Assembly (NCBI GenBank): GCA_937959065.1
Contig: CALGOI010000295.1
Location: 1 to 9,802 of the forward strand
DNA from: an uncultured Ignavibacteriota bacterium
GTDB lineage: Bacteria > Bacteroidota > Ignavibacteria > Tepidaquicellales > Tepidaquicellaceae
DNA: 9,802 bases
Reading direction: 5' to 3'
In this document: one piece after another, positions 1-7,321 of the stretch
How the letters are laid out: every line of letters starts with the position of its first letter
Position numbering within the stretch: the stretch's first letter is position 1
Translations under genes and position numbers: made by a program
Notes under the pieces: model-generated
What the model saw: the letters and a program-made list of their open reading frames with translations, nothing else
Told to the model about the DNA's origin: nothing
Databases searched by the model: none

Positions 1-1651
1 GGTAAAGACCTGCCCAATCTGTAAGGGCGGGAGGTTAAAGGAGGATGCGCTATGGGTAAAAATAGATGATAAGAATATCCATGACATTTCAAAAATGACA
101 ATAAGCGAATGCAGGAAGTTTTTTGAGACGCTGGAATTTCATGATAATAAAAAGATAATCGCCGAACAGATACTTAAAGAGATTAAGACAAGGCTGGATT
201 TCTTATTAAATGTGGGTTTGAATTATTTGTCGCTCGACAGGAGCGCGAAGACGCTATCGGGCGGTGAAGCACAGAGGATAAGACTAGCGACTCAGATTGG
301 TTCACAGCTAACGGGAGTTCTTTACATACTCGATGAACCGTCGATAGGACTGCATCAGAGGGATAACGTTAAGCTTATTAATTCTTTGAAGAACCTCAGG
401 GATATTGGTAATTCGATAATAGTGGTCGAGCATGACAGGGAAATGATAGAGGCGTCGGATTTTGTGATAGATTTGGGTCCGAGAGCAGGTGAGCACGGAG
501 GAGAAGTGGTATCATTCGGACCACCTGCAAGTTTAAACGGGACTTCAATCACGGCAGAGTACCTTTCCGGTAAGAAGTCCATCCATTTACCTGAGAAAAG
601 GCGTGAAGGTAATAGTAACTACCTGACTTTAAAAGGAGCGACAGGAAATAATCTGAAGAATGTTAATCTAAAGGTACCCTTAGGAAAGTTCATCTGTGTA
701 ACGGGAGTCAGCGGATCAGGTAAATCCACATTAATAAATGAAACGCTGTATAAAATATTATCGAGAAAGTTTTACAAATCCCCAGAAAATCCGCTGCCGT
801 ATAAATCTATAGAGGGATTCGCAAAGAAAGTCGATAATAAGACGGAAAGAATACTAGATAAAGTTATCGAGATAGATCAGTCCCCCATCGGCCGAACCCC
901 GAGAAGCAACCCGGCAACTTATACGGGATTGTTTACTCATATAAGAGATCTTTATGCAGCACTGCCGGAGTCGAAGATAAGAGGTTACAAGATCGGAAGG
1001 TTCTCATTTAATGTGAAAGGGGGAAGATGTGATGCATGTGAGGGTGCAGGATTAAAGAAGATCGAGATGAATTTCCTGCCGGATGTGTATGTAAACTGTG
1101 ACGTTTGTGAGGGAAAGAGATACAACAGGGAAACATTAGAGATAAAATACAAAGGAAAGTCGATCTCAGAAGTACTGGAGATGACTGTAGAGGAGGCTGT
1201 AGAATTTTTCGAGCATATACCTTCGTTAAACAGGAAACTAAAAACTTTATATGACGTTGGGCTGGGGTACATTCACCTGGGGCAGCAAGCAACGACTTTA
1301 TCGGGCGGTGAAGCACAGAGGATAAGACTAGCTTCCGAGTTATCAAAGGTCCAGACAGGAAAAACTATATATATTCTAGATGAGCCCACAACTGGACTTC
1401 ATTTCGAAGATATAAAGATGCTGCTAAATGTGCTGAATAAACTAGTCGATAAAGGTAATACGGTTATAGTAATTGAGCATAACCTGGATGTTATCAAATG
1501 CGCTGACTGGGTGATAGACTTAGGACCGGAGGGTGGTGAAAAAGGAGGAGAGATAATCGCAGAAGGAACACCTGAGGATCTTGTTAAGAAATTTATAGAA
1601 AATAGTTATACAGCGAAGTATCTCAAGGAAGAGTTTGGCAGGAGTAAATAA
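1..1651 (+). CDS. uvrA: UvrA excinuclease subunit A, canonical type (5' end missing)
   Basis: UvrA is the DNA-damage sensor of nucleotide excision repair; as an ATPase dimer it loads UvrB on lesions. The reading frame is open from base 2 (first residues VKTCPICKGGRLK), so the start and first Walker A motif lie upstream. About 549 codons are visible; UvrA is usually ~940 residues, so roughly 400 are missing. In order, the visible part shows CPIC with GGRLK (bases 11-34), the first ABC signature LSGGEAQR and Walker B ILDEPSIGLH, the second Walker A GVSGSGKST (about 703-729), QSPIGRTPRSNP, a zinc finger with cysteine codons at 1028, 1037, 1097 and 1106, the second LSGGEAQR (from 1298) and Walker B ILDEPTTGLH. 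All key residues in view are intact. The two signature motifs are encoded by an identical 34-bp stretch. The gene converges on a superoxide dismutase gene. The family call is certain; only the missing half is unseen. Confidence 0.97.
   Translation, partial: VKTCPICKGGRLKEDALWVKIDDKNIHDISKMTISECRKFFETLEFHDNKKIIAEQILKEIKTRLDFLLNVGLNYLSLDRSAKTLSGGEAQRIRLATQIGSQLTGVLYILDEPSIGLHQRDNVKLINSLKNLRDIGNSIIVVEHDREMIEASDFVIDLGPRAGEHGGEVVSFGPPASLNGTSITAEYLSGKKSIHLPEKRREGNSNYLTLKGATGNNLKNVNLKVPLGKFICVTGVSGSGKSTLINETLYKILSRKFYKSPENPLPYKSIEGFAKKVDNKTERILDKVIEIDQSPIGRTPRSNPATYTGLFTHIRDLYAALPESKIRGYKIGRFSFNVKGGRCDACEGAGLKKIEMNFLPDVYVNCDVCEGKRYNRETLEIKYKGKSISEVLEMTVEEAVEFFEHIPSLNRKLKTLYDVGLGYIHLGQQATTLSGGEAQRIRLASELSKVQTGKTIYILDEPTTGLHFEDIKMLLNVLNKLVDKGNTVIVIEHNLDVIKCADWVIDLGPEGGEKGGEIIAEGTPEDLVKKFIENSYTAKYLKEEFGRSK
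255..288 (+). repeat. 34-bp direct repeat, copy 1, inside uvrA
   Basis: This copy begins tatcgggcggtgaagc and is identical base for base to positions 1299-1332. It encodes the first ABC signature, SGGEAQRIRLA. The copies lie 1044 bp apart, exactly 348 codons, so they are in frame. The first base on either side differs (c versus t at the left, g versus t at the right). Confidence 0.95.
1299..1332 (+). repeat. 34-bp direct repeat, copy 2, inside uvrA
   Basis: This is the second copy of the repeat at 255-288, encoding the second ABC signature of the same protein. All codon choices across about eleven residues match copy 1, including arginine as AGG then AGA, leucine as CTA and serine as TCG. 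The surrounding codons of the two ATPase domains do not match. Confidence 0.95.
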
Positions 1652-1652
1652 A

Positions 1653-1684
1653 AATCGTTCCCAAACAGGAGTTTGGGAACGATT
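1653..1684 (-). terminator. Rho-independent terminator of the superoxide dismutase gene
   Basis: A perfect 14-bp stem (1653-1666 paired with 1671-1684) closes a 4-base loop. Read on the minus strand the hairpin is followed by TTTTTATTT, the usual uridine tract, about 28 bp past the sod stop. Read on the plus strand it is followed only by a weak AATTATCG. It therefore looks optimised for sod, although the stem could also stop uvrA transcripts, whose stop codon (1649-1651) ends two bases before it. Confidence 0.85.
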
Positions 1685-1711
1685 AATTATCGTGTTATAA
1701 TCTTCTATTGA

Positions 1712-2323
1712 TTATCCTTTAGCTGAACCGTAAAGGTTAGCAACTTCATCCCAGTTAACAACATTCCAGAATGCTGATAAGTAATCAGGTCTCTTGTTTT
1801 GATAGTTGAGGTAATATGCATGTTCCCATACATCACAACCCAGAATCGGCGTACCCTTTTCTTCGGCTATATCCATCAAAGGATTATCCTGATTTGGAGT
1901 AGAAGTCACTGCAAGAGATCCGTCGTCCTTAACGATGAGCCATACCCAACCTGAACCAAATCTTGCAGCACCTGCGTCTTCGAATTTCTTTTTATAGTCA
2001 TCGAAAGATCCGAAAGCGCTGTTAATTGCATCGGCAAGTTCGCCTGATGGTTCACCTCCGCCATTCTGTTTCATCATCTTCCAGAAGAGCGAATGATTGT
2101 AGTGTCCGCCGCCGTTATTTCTAACAGCCGCAGGATACTTGGAAATATTTTTGATAATTTCTTCGATAGATAAATTTGCCGCATCAGTACCTTCGACAGC
2201 TCCATTAAGTTTATCAACATAAGCTTTATGGTGCCTGTCGTGATGGATCTCCATAGTCATCGCATCAATACTTGGTTCTAATGCATCATTAGCATAAGGC
2301 AAGGGGGGGAGTTCAAAAGCCAT
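1712..2323 (-). CDS. sodA: Superoxide dismutase, Mn/Fe family (probably Mn type)
   Basis: The enzyme converts superoxide to oxygen and hydrogen peroxide; this family is usually cytoplasmic, and no signal peptide is seen. It is 203 residues, the normal length. The N-terminal alpha-hairpin begins FELPPLPYANDALEP and the C-terminal domain contains DVWEHAYYLNYQ. Metal ligands by alignment to the family are H27, H77, D164 and H168. The second-shell glutamine lies in STPNQDNP (Q145) with glycine at 73, the pattern typical of Mn rather than Fe enzymes, although cambialistic members exist. The ATG start is supported by a GAGGA ribosome site 7 bases upstream. The gene stands alone: an 82-bp gap lies upstream and a strong terminator downstream. 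A run of seven C residues sits at codons 5-7. Metal specificity is inferred from residues only. Confidence 0.96.
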   Translation of the reverse strand: MAFELPPLPYANDALEPSIDAMTMEIHHDRHHKAYVDKLNGAVEGTDAANLSIEEIIKNISKYPAAVRNNGGGHYNHSLFWKMMKQNGGGEPSGELADAINSAFGSFDDYKKKFEDAGAARFGSGWVWLIVKDDGSLAVTSTPNQDNPLMDIAEEKGTPILGCDVWEHAYYLNYQNKRPDYLSAFWNVVNWDEVANLYGSAKG

Positions 2324-2330
2324 TTTATTA

Positions 2331-2335
2331 TCCTC
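2331..2335 (-). promoter_or_regulatory. Shine-Dalgarno site of sodA
   Basis: GAGGA on the minus strand, with a 7-base spacer to the ATG. It stands out because most other starts in this window have no recognisable Shine-Dalgarno motif, so it fixes this start and suggests efficient translation of sodA. Confidence 0.75.
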
Positions 2336-2405
2336 ACTTTTACATTATTAGAAAAATATAAGATAATAATAGTCGGGATTAAGTTCTATGTACTTTAAAT
2401 TGAGT
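2336..2405 (-). promoter_or_regulatory. Presumed promoter region of sodA
   Basis: This AT-rich gap lies between the stop of the upstream beta-barrel gene and the sodA ribosome site. It must hold the sodA promoter if the gene is transcribed alone. TATATT- and TAATAAT-like stretches could be -10 elements, but none has a well-spaced -35 box. I saw no hairpin followed by a T-run that would end the upstream operon, and no clear Fur- or PerR-type palindrome. Confidence 0.35.
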
Positions 2406-3212
2406 TTACAGAATGATAATATTATGATTAACAGACGGATACTCCAAATCGATACCCATCAGGACATTCAGCTTTAACTGGATTCCGAAGCTGTTTACGA
2501 AGTTTTTAGTTGCCTCCGGGGAATCATTTTGATAAGTGTGAGGATTCCATGCTTGATTTACATATTCAAAATAAGATTCTTTAGTCTGAAATTGGTAATA
2601 TGGTTTAATAACAATCTCGAACTGCTTGCCCCATGGTGTATAACTAAACTGAGCATATGGTGTAACAGCAATGAGATTATTGTTGTTTTCAAAATCCGGT
2701 CCGAATTCCGCGCCTACATCCGCATATCCGGGAACTGTTTGGTCGTTGGTATTATAAAGCCTGGTCCGAAGGACAACCTTACCGAAATCAATATTAGAGC
2801 CTACCAATAGTTTATACCCATCTTTCCAAAAAATATATTTTCCGATTCCAATCCCAATGGTATTTATACGGGCTAATAATTCTCTTTTATATGGCTGATC
2901 ACCCTGAAGAGTCTCATCTGAATAGGAGTATCCCCTTCTCTGAGTGAACCCAATGTCAATGACAAGGTTTTTTGCAATGATAATACCGCCGGAAACGGTG
3001 AAACCGTGAGTAAGGTTAATTTCGTTCAAATTACGTGTAAGGTGTGTACGCTGATCGTTATAGCTATTAATGAAATAATTTAACCCGTCGAGATTAGTTT
3101 CGCTCAGGTTGTATCCGCCGGAATAATATATAAAATCCACCTGGGCAAAAACACTGCCAGTGGTAATTATAACAATCGGAATTACAATAATATTCTTTAT
3201 AAACCGGGTCAT
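2406..3212 (-). CDS. Exported protein, probable outer-membrane beta-barrel, function unknown
   Basis: The product has 268 residues counted from the ATG at 3212; a TTG codon directly before it could also start the frame but is less likely. An N-terminal signal peptide is clear: MTRFIKN, then a hydrophobic stretch, then a probable cleavage after VFA (residue 23). The rest is rich in alternating polar and aromatic stretches with many Y, F, N and G residues (for example YTPWGKQFEIVIKPYYQFQT), as in amphipathic strands of outer-membrane barrels. No cysteines, enzyme motifs or lipobox are seen. It is the last gene of a unit behind uvrA2 and the DUF6132-type gene, starting 3 bases after the stop of the latter, so translation is probably coupled. 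I do not recognise the family; a secreted soluble beta protein is the alternative. Confidence 0.75.
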   Translation of the reverse strand: MTRFIKNIIVIPIVIITTGSVFAQVDFIYYSGGYNLSETNLDGLNYFINSYNDQRTHLTRNLNEINLTHGFTVSGGIIIAKNLVIDIGFTQRRGYSYSDETLQGDQPYKRELLARINTIGIGIGKYIFWKDGYKLLVGSNIDFGKVVLRTRLYNTNDQTVPGYADVGAEFGPDFENNNNLIAVTPYAQFSYTPWGKQFEIVIKPYYQFQTKESYFEYVNQAWNPHTYQNDSPEATKNFVNSFGIQLKLNVLMGIDLEYPSVNHNIIIL

Positions 3213-3215
3213 CAA

Positions 3216-3416
3216 TCAGGATTTTGTATAAGTTTGAACGATGTTACCGACAGCCAGTCCCAGTAGGGCTCCATAGCCAGTCATCAGGTAGGCATTGGAT
3301 TGAATTGCGCAATTCCCTGTAAGACAGCCAACATATTTCCAATATATAAAACCGCCTATGAGACCAACAAATAATCCGATAAATAGGAACTTCCTGTTTT
3401 TTAAGATTTTCATCAT
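3216..3416 (-). CDS. Small two-helix membrane protein, DUF6132-like
   Basis: The product is 66 residues. A basic N-terminus (MMKILKNRK) precedes a first transmembrane helix at about residues 10-28 containing a glycine motif GLFVGLIGGF. A short loop with two cysteines follows (C31 and C36, in VGCLTGNCAIQSN), then a second helix at about 43-62 with GALLGLAVG. The GC-x-x-G-x-C-x-I-x-SN loop between two glycine-rich helices matches my memory of the DUF6132 family, which is common in Bacteroidota and has no established biochemical role. The start ATG overlaps the uvrA2 stop in ATGA, and its own stop is 3 bases from the next ATG, so it is translationally coupled on both sides. The second ATG, one codon in, is an equally possible start. 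Confidence 0.8.
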   Translation of the reverse strand: MMKILKNRKFLFIGLFVGLIGGFIYWKYVGCLTGNCAIQSNAYLMTGYGALLGLAVGNIVQTYTKS

Positions 3417-6346
3417 TTCAAATATTTTTTCAGATATTTTCCTGTATAAGATTTGCGGGACTTTGTTATTTCTTCGGGAGTCCCTTCTGTAACTATATAC
3501 CCGCCTTCGTCACCGCTTTCAGGTCCTAAATCTATAACATAATCCGCACATTTAATAACATCAAGGTTATGTTCAATAACCAGCACGGAATTGCCCTTTT
3601 TAATTGGCTGTTCAAAGCATTTTAACAATTTTGATACATCATTAAAATGCAATCCCGTGGTAGGCTCATCGAATATAAACAGAGTATTATTTCCTTTTTC
3701 CTGGAATGTAAGGTGATAAGCGAGTTTCACGCGCTGTGATTCCCCGCCGGACAAAGTGGAGCCGGACTGACCTAAGCGGATATATCCTAATCCCACATCG
3801 TCAAGGATTTTGAGCTTAGAAGCGATCTTTGGAAATGGTTTGAAGAATTTAATTGCTTCGGTAACGGTCATTTCAAGGACTTCACTAATGTTCTTATGTA
3901 AATCGTCGGAGCCCTTAAGTGTGATATCCAGGACATCCATTTTGTATCTTTTACCGCGGCAGACCTCGCACTCGAGGAGAATATCCGCCATGAACTGCAT
4001 TTCTATTTTCACGATACCGGTGCCTTCGCAAGTCTCGCATCTGCCGCCGGGTACATTAAAAGAGAAGTAACCGGGGGTAAAGTTTTTTCGTTTAGCTGCT
4101 GAAGTCGAAGCAAACTGTTCACGAATAACGTCGAAAGCCTTGATGTAAGTAACGGGGTTGCTTCGCAATGTACGTCCGATCGGTGACTGGTCGACAATCT
4201 CTACGGCATCGATGTTTTTGTGCCCGGTAATTTCATCGTGCTGGCCTATCTTCTCGTTGTATGAGCCTTCGAGTTTCTTCTTTAACGCACCGTAAAGAAT
4301 ATCATTAATAAGGGTTGATTTGCCCGAGCCGCTTACACCTGTGACGCAGGTAAACATGTTAAGTGGGATATTAACATCAATATCCTTTAAATTATTCTCC
4401 CGCGCTCCTTTGATTGTTATGTAGTCAGTAGATTTATTTACCTTTCTGCGTGTAGCTGGGATTTTAATTTCCTCTTTACCGCTAAGATATTTCCCCGTAA
4501 GGGATTTAGAATCAGTTAGAATTTCCTTATAATTACCCTGAAAAATGACTTCCCCACCCTGCTCACCTGCGAAAGGTCCCATATCAATCAACTCGTCAGC
4601 AGCTTCCATCATATCCGAATCATGTTCGACAACCAAAACCGTATTACCAAGGTCGCGAAGAGATTTCATTATGTTGATAAGGCGATCATTATCCCTTGGG
4701 TGAAGCCCGATCGAAGGTTCATCAAGAACGTACACAGAACCGACAAGTGATGAGCCAAGAGAAGTCGAAAGATTAATTCTTTGTGATTCTCCACCGGAAA
4801 GTGAATTAGACAAACGGTCGAGGGCAAGATAAGTAAGGCCTACCTCGTTTAGATATTTCAAGCGTGATATAATCTCTTCAAGAATTCTTTCGGATACTTT
4901 TTTCTCGTACTGATTTAACTTCAGCCCCACAAAGAAATCATACGCATCGGAGATCTTCATTCGTACAATATCTGCAATTGTTTTGCCGTCTATCTTTACG
5001 TATAGTGCTTCTTTTCTGAGGCGAGACCCGCCGCATTCACTGCAGGTGGTATACGCGCGGTATTTATTCAGAAGTACCCTGTAATGGAGTTTATACCCGG
5101 CTTCCTTTTCAACCCGTTTGAAAAACTTATCTATACCTATGTAACCTTTTCCACCTTTGAACAGCTTATCGTATTCTTCTTTGGTGAACTTATTAACCGG
5201 CTTATGGACATCAATACCCAGGTCATCGGCTGCCTCGATAAGCGCTGACATGTGTTTCGAGTGTTTCGGGGTATTGAAAGTGGCAATTGCACCCTGGAAA
5301 ATGGACTTTTTCTTATCGGGAATAACAAGATCATAATCTATGTCCATTGTTTTTCCAAAGCCCTGACATCGCTCGCATGCTCCAAAAGGATTATTAAAAG
5401 AAAACATACGGGGTTCCGGTTCAAGAAAGCGAATCCCATCCATTTCAAGATAATGATTGAACTCGTATTCTTTGTAATCGTCATCATTTTGCACACGAAT
5501 AGTGACAAACCCGTCACTCTCCTTATATGACATTTCGATAGCATCATTAAGGCGCGAGAGACTTTCCTCATCAGACGGATCGAATGAAAACCTGTCGATA
5601 ATTACTTTAAGAGGTTCATCCTTTGCTCCTTTCGTTATCCTAGCTACTGCATCATCATCTTCAAAGTCATTTAGGTCGAGAACTTCATTTCCCAAAAATA
5701 TGCGATAAAACCCTTTAGCTCTAAGACCGGTAATTACAGATTTGAGGATAGCTTTGTCAGTATATCGCTGGTTGAAATAAACATAGAGTTTTAAAGTTGA
5801 TCCGTTTGCGAGCTTAGAAATTTCCTTTATTATTGTATCGGGGAGGTCTTTTGTGACCAATTTTCCGCTTTCCGGTGAATATGTCTTACCAATGCGTGCA
5901 AATAAAAGCCGCAGGTAATCATAAATCTCAGTCGTAGTTCCAACAGTAGAGCGGGGGTTTCTGGTTCTGGTTTTTTGTTCTATAGCCATAGAAGGAGCAA
6001 GACCAGCCATAAAATCCACATCGGGTTTATTCATTCTCTCGAGGAACTGCCTGGCATATGAAGATAAACTCTCAACGTAACGTCTCTGCCCTTCAGCGTA
6101 AATAGTATCAAAAACAAGCGATGACTTACCTGAACCGCTCACTCCGGTAATTACGACCAGCTTTTGCTTAGGTATATCAATATCAATGTTCTTGAGATTA
6201 TGTACGCGTGCACCCCGAATTATGATGAACTTACGGGCATCCGGAAGGCTATTAAGAATCGCTTCTTCTTTACCATTAGCACCGGCAGACTTTTCCCAGT
6301 TCTTATCTTTAGACAAACTTTTTCTTTTCCTGACTGTTTTTTCCAT
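3413..6346 (-). CDS. uvrA2: UvrA paralogue (second UvrA, complete)
   Basis: This is a complete 977-residue UvrA family ATPase with two ABC modules. Walker A motifs lie at 68-75 and 670-677 (GVSGSGKS), signatures at 516-521 (LSGGES) and 865-870, and Walker B aspartates at D542 and D893. The hallmark QSPIGRTLRSNP lies near 720, and a complete C-terminal zinc finger at C770, C773, C793 and C796. Unlike class II UvrA2 of Deinococcus type, which lacks the UvrB-binding region, the segment between the first Walker A and first zinc module (about 165-310) is present. The first zinc module keeps C324 and C327 but lacks the expected upstream pair: residues 297-305 read NHYLEMDGI where canonical UvrA has a C-x-x-C. 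Near 156-161 YSPESG replaces a similar CPxC-G motif. A basic extension of ~37 residues precedes the conserved core. No Shine-Dalgarno motif is seen. It heads a coupled unit with two envelope-type genes. A role in repair or tolerance of particular lesions is inferred. Confidence 0.95.
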   Translation of the reverse strand: MEKTVRKRKSLSKDKNWEKSAGANGKEEAILNSLPDARKFIIIRGARVHNLKNIDIDIPKQKLVVITGVSGSGKSSLVFDTIYAEGQRRYVESLSSYARQFLERMNKPDVDFMAGLAPSMAIEQKTRTRNPRSTVGTTTEIYDYLRLLFARIGKTYSPESGKLVTKDLPDTIIKEISKLANGSTLKLYVYFNQRYTDKAILKSVITGLRAKGFYRIFLGNEVLDLNDFEDDDAVARITKGAKDEPLKVIIDRFSFDPSDEESLSRLNDAIEMSYKESDGFVTIRVQNDDDYKEYEFNHYLEMDGIRFLEPEPRMFSFNNPFGACERCQGFGKTMDIDYDLVIPDKKKSIFQGAIATFNTPKHSKHMSALIEAADDLGIDVHKPVNKFTKEEYDKLFKGGKGYIGIDKFFKRVEKEAGYKLHYRVLLNKYRAYTTCSECGGSRLRKEALYVKIDGKTIADIVRMKISDAYDFFVGLKLNQYEKKVSERILEEIISRLKYLNEVGLTYLALDRLSNSLSGGESQRINLSTSLGSSLVGSVYVLDEPSIGLHPRDNDRLINIMKSLRDLGNTVLVVEHDSDMMEAADELIDMGPFAGEQGGEVIFQGNYKEILTDSKSLTGKYLSGKEEIKIPATRRKVNKSTDYITIKGARENNLKDIDVNIPLNMFTCVTGVSGSGKSTLINDILYGALKKKLEGSYNEKIGQHDEITGHKNIDAVEIVDQSPIGRTLRSNPVTYIKAFDVIREQFASTSAAKRKNFTPGYFSFNVPGGRCETCEGTGIVKIEMQFMADILLECEVCRGKRYKMDVLDITLKGSDDLHKNISEVLEMTVTEAIKFFKPFPKIASKLKILDDVGLGYIRLGQSGSTLSGGESQRVKLAYHLTFQEKGNNTLFIFDEPTTGLHFNDVSKLLKCFEQPIKKGNSVLVIEHNLDVIKCADYVIDLGPESGDEGGYIVTEGTPEEITKSRKSYTGKYLKKYLK

Positions 6347-6415
6347 TGAAGCAAAATATTTAAAATAGAATTTTAATATTATATAATCAGTTCTATAATT
6401 AATACTATCGTAACT
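6347..6415. promoter_or_regulatory. Divergent promoter region between uvrA2 and an exported beta-barrel gene
   Basis: This 69-bp, very AT-rich spacer between two outward-reading starts must carry both promoters if the genes are expressed. On the plus strand TATAAT occurs at 6382-6387 and 6394-6399. An AT-rich inverted repeat, ATTATA (6379-6384) with TATAAT (6394-6399), spans the middle. No good -35 box is seen for either direction, so exact promoter positions are not supported. Confidence 0.4.
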
Positions 6416-7321
6416 ATGCGAATGAAGTACATATATATATTAATAATTGCACTAAGTTTAACAAAGACAGGGATTACACAGGAATTATTTATTAACTCCC
6501 CTGCAGCAGCCAATATTTCAAAAAACCGGCTCGAATTACGGAATAATATACTCGGATATGATAATATGCAGTATTTTCACAACTCATTTGATATAAACTA
6601 CGGGATCACAGGTAAATTATCCATTTATAACAAGTTTTTTTACACTACGGATTCCGATTATAAATTCATAGGAGACTTCACCCCTACACTCAGGTACAGA
6701 GTATATGATATAGACAGTAAGAATACACATTACAGGTTTGCAGTTCAGTCGGGTTTACGGATACCTATAGATTCACAGCCTATAGTGGGAGATAAAGTAG
6801 AATATGAATTACACCCCGGTCACGTAGTACAGTTTTATAATTTTGTAAACGACATAACAGTTCCAATAATAGATTTTCACACGACGGATAACTATACATG
6901 GAGTTTTACCGGGATTGCCACGATGCTAATCGATAAACTTGCAATCAGCGGTGACGCGGGTTATTATAAAAACTTCGCCAAGGGTGATTTTCAATTTGGT
7001 GATTATTACCAGTTCGGATTAAACTTCGGCTACCTGGTACTTCCCCGTACTTATGAAAGCTATGATGACGTTAATTTAAATATATATCTTGAGAATAAAT
7101 TTTATCAGTTCAATAAGAACTATTTCAATGATGAAGTAATTTTCAATTCAGGCGGCTGGAGATGGGATACATACCTTGGGCTGCAGACAATCTTTTTCTC
7201 ATCACTTATAGTCGAGGGGTCATACAACTTCCCTGTTTACTCAAATGAATTCACTGAAACAAGAATACAGACAAGACCTTCTTCTATATTATTTAGTGTA
7301 AGGTATCTCTTCTTTTTATAA
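6416..7321 (+). CDS. Exported protein, probable outer-membrane beta-barrel, function unknown
   Basis: The product has 301 residues. The start is at 6416 or, two codons later, at 6422; neither has a Shine-Dalgarno site. A signal peptide is evident: MRMKYIY, then a hydrophobic core, with probable cleavage around TGITQ (about residue 22). The mature part is dense in aromatic and polar alternation (ENKFYQFNKNYF, FGDYYQFGLNFGYL) and ends in strand-like SVRYLFFL, consistent with a transmembrane beta-barrel whose last strand is aromatic. There are no cysteines and no enzyme motifs. It is divergent from uvrA2 across a 69-bp spacer, and its stop codon abuts the stop of the convergent HAD gene. I cannot name the family. 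It does not obviously resemble the other beta-barrel candidate at 2406-3212 beyond general character. Confidence 0.75.
   Translation: MRMKYIYILIIALSLTKTGITQELFINSPAAANISKNRLELRNNILGYDNMQYFHNSFDINYGITGKLSIYNKFFYTTDSDYKFIGDFTPTLRYRVYDIDSKNTHYRFAVQSGLRIPIDSQPIVGDKVEYELHPGHVVQFYNFVNDITVPIIDFHTTDNYTWSFTGIATMLIDKLAISGDAGYYKNFAKGDFQFGDYYQFGLNFGYLVLPRTYESYDDVNLNIYLENKFYQFNKNYFNDEVIFNSGGWRWDTYLGLQTIFFSSLIVEGSYNFPVYSNEFTETRIQTRPSSILFSVRYLFFL

Noticed and set aside
985..1346. Two overlapping minus-strand open frames inside uvrA
   Set aside because: They lie opposite the well-conserved UvrA zinc finger and signature region; low-complexity translations without start signals.
2340..2370. Possible PerR/Fur-type operator upstream of sodA
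   Set aside because: The AT-rich stretch matches only one half of the PerR-like consensus and lacks dyad symmetry; base composition explains it.
5137..5708. Several open frames on both strands across the middle of uvrA2
   Set aside because: They overlap conserved uvrA2 coding sequence in other frames; none has a coherent protein pattern.
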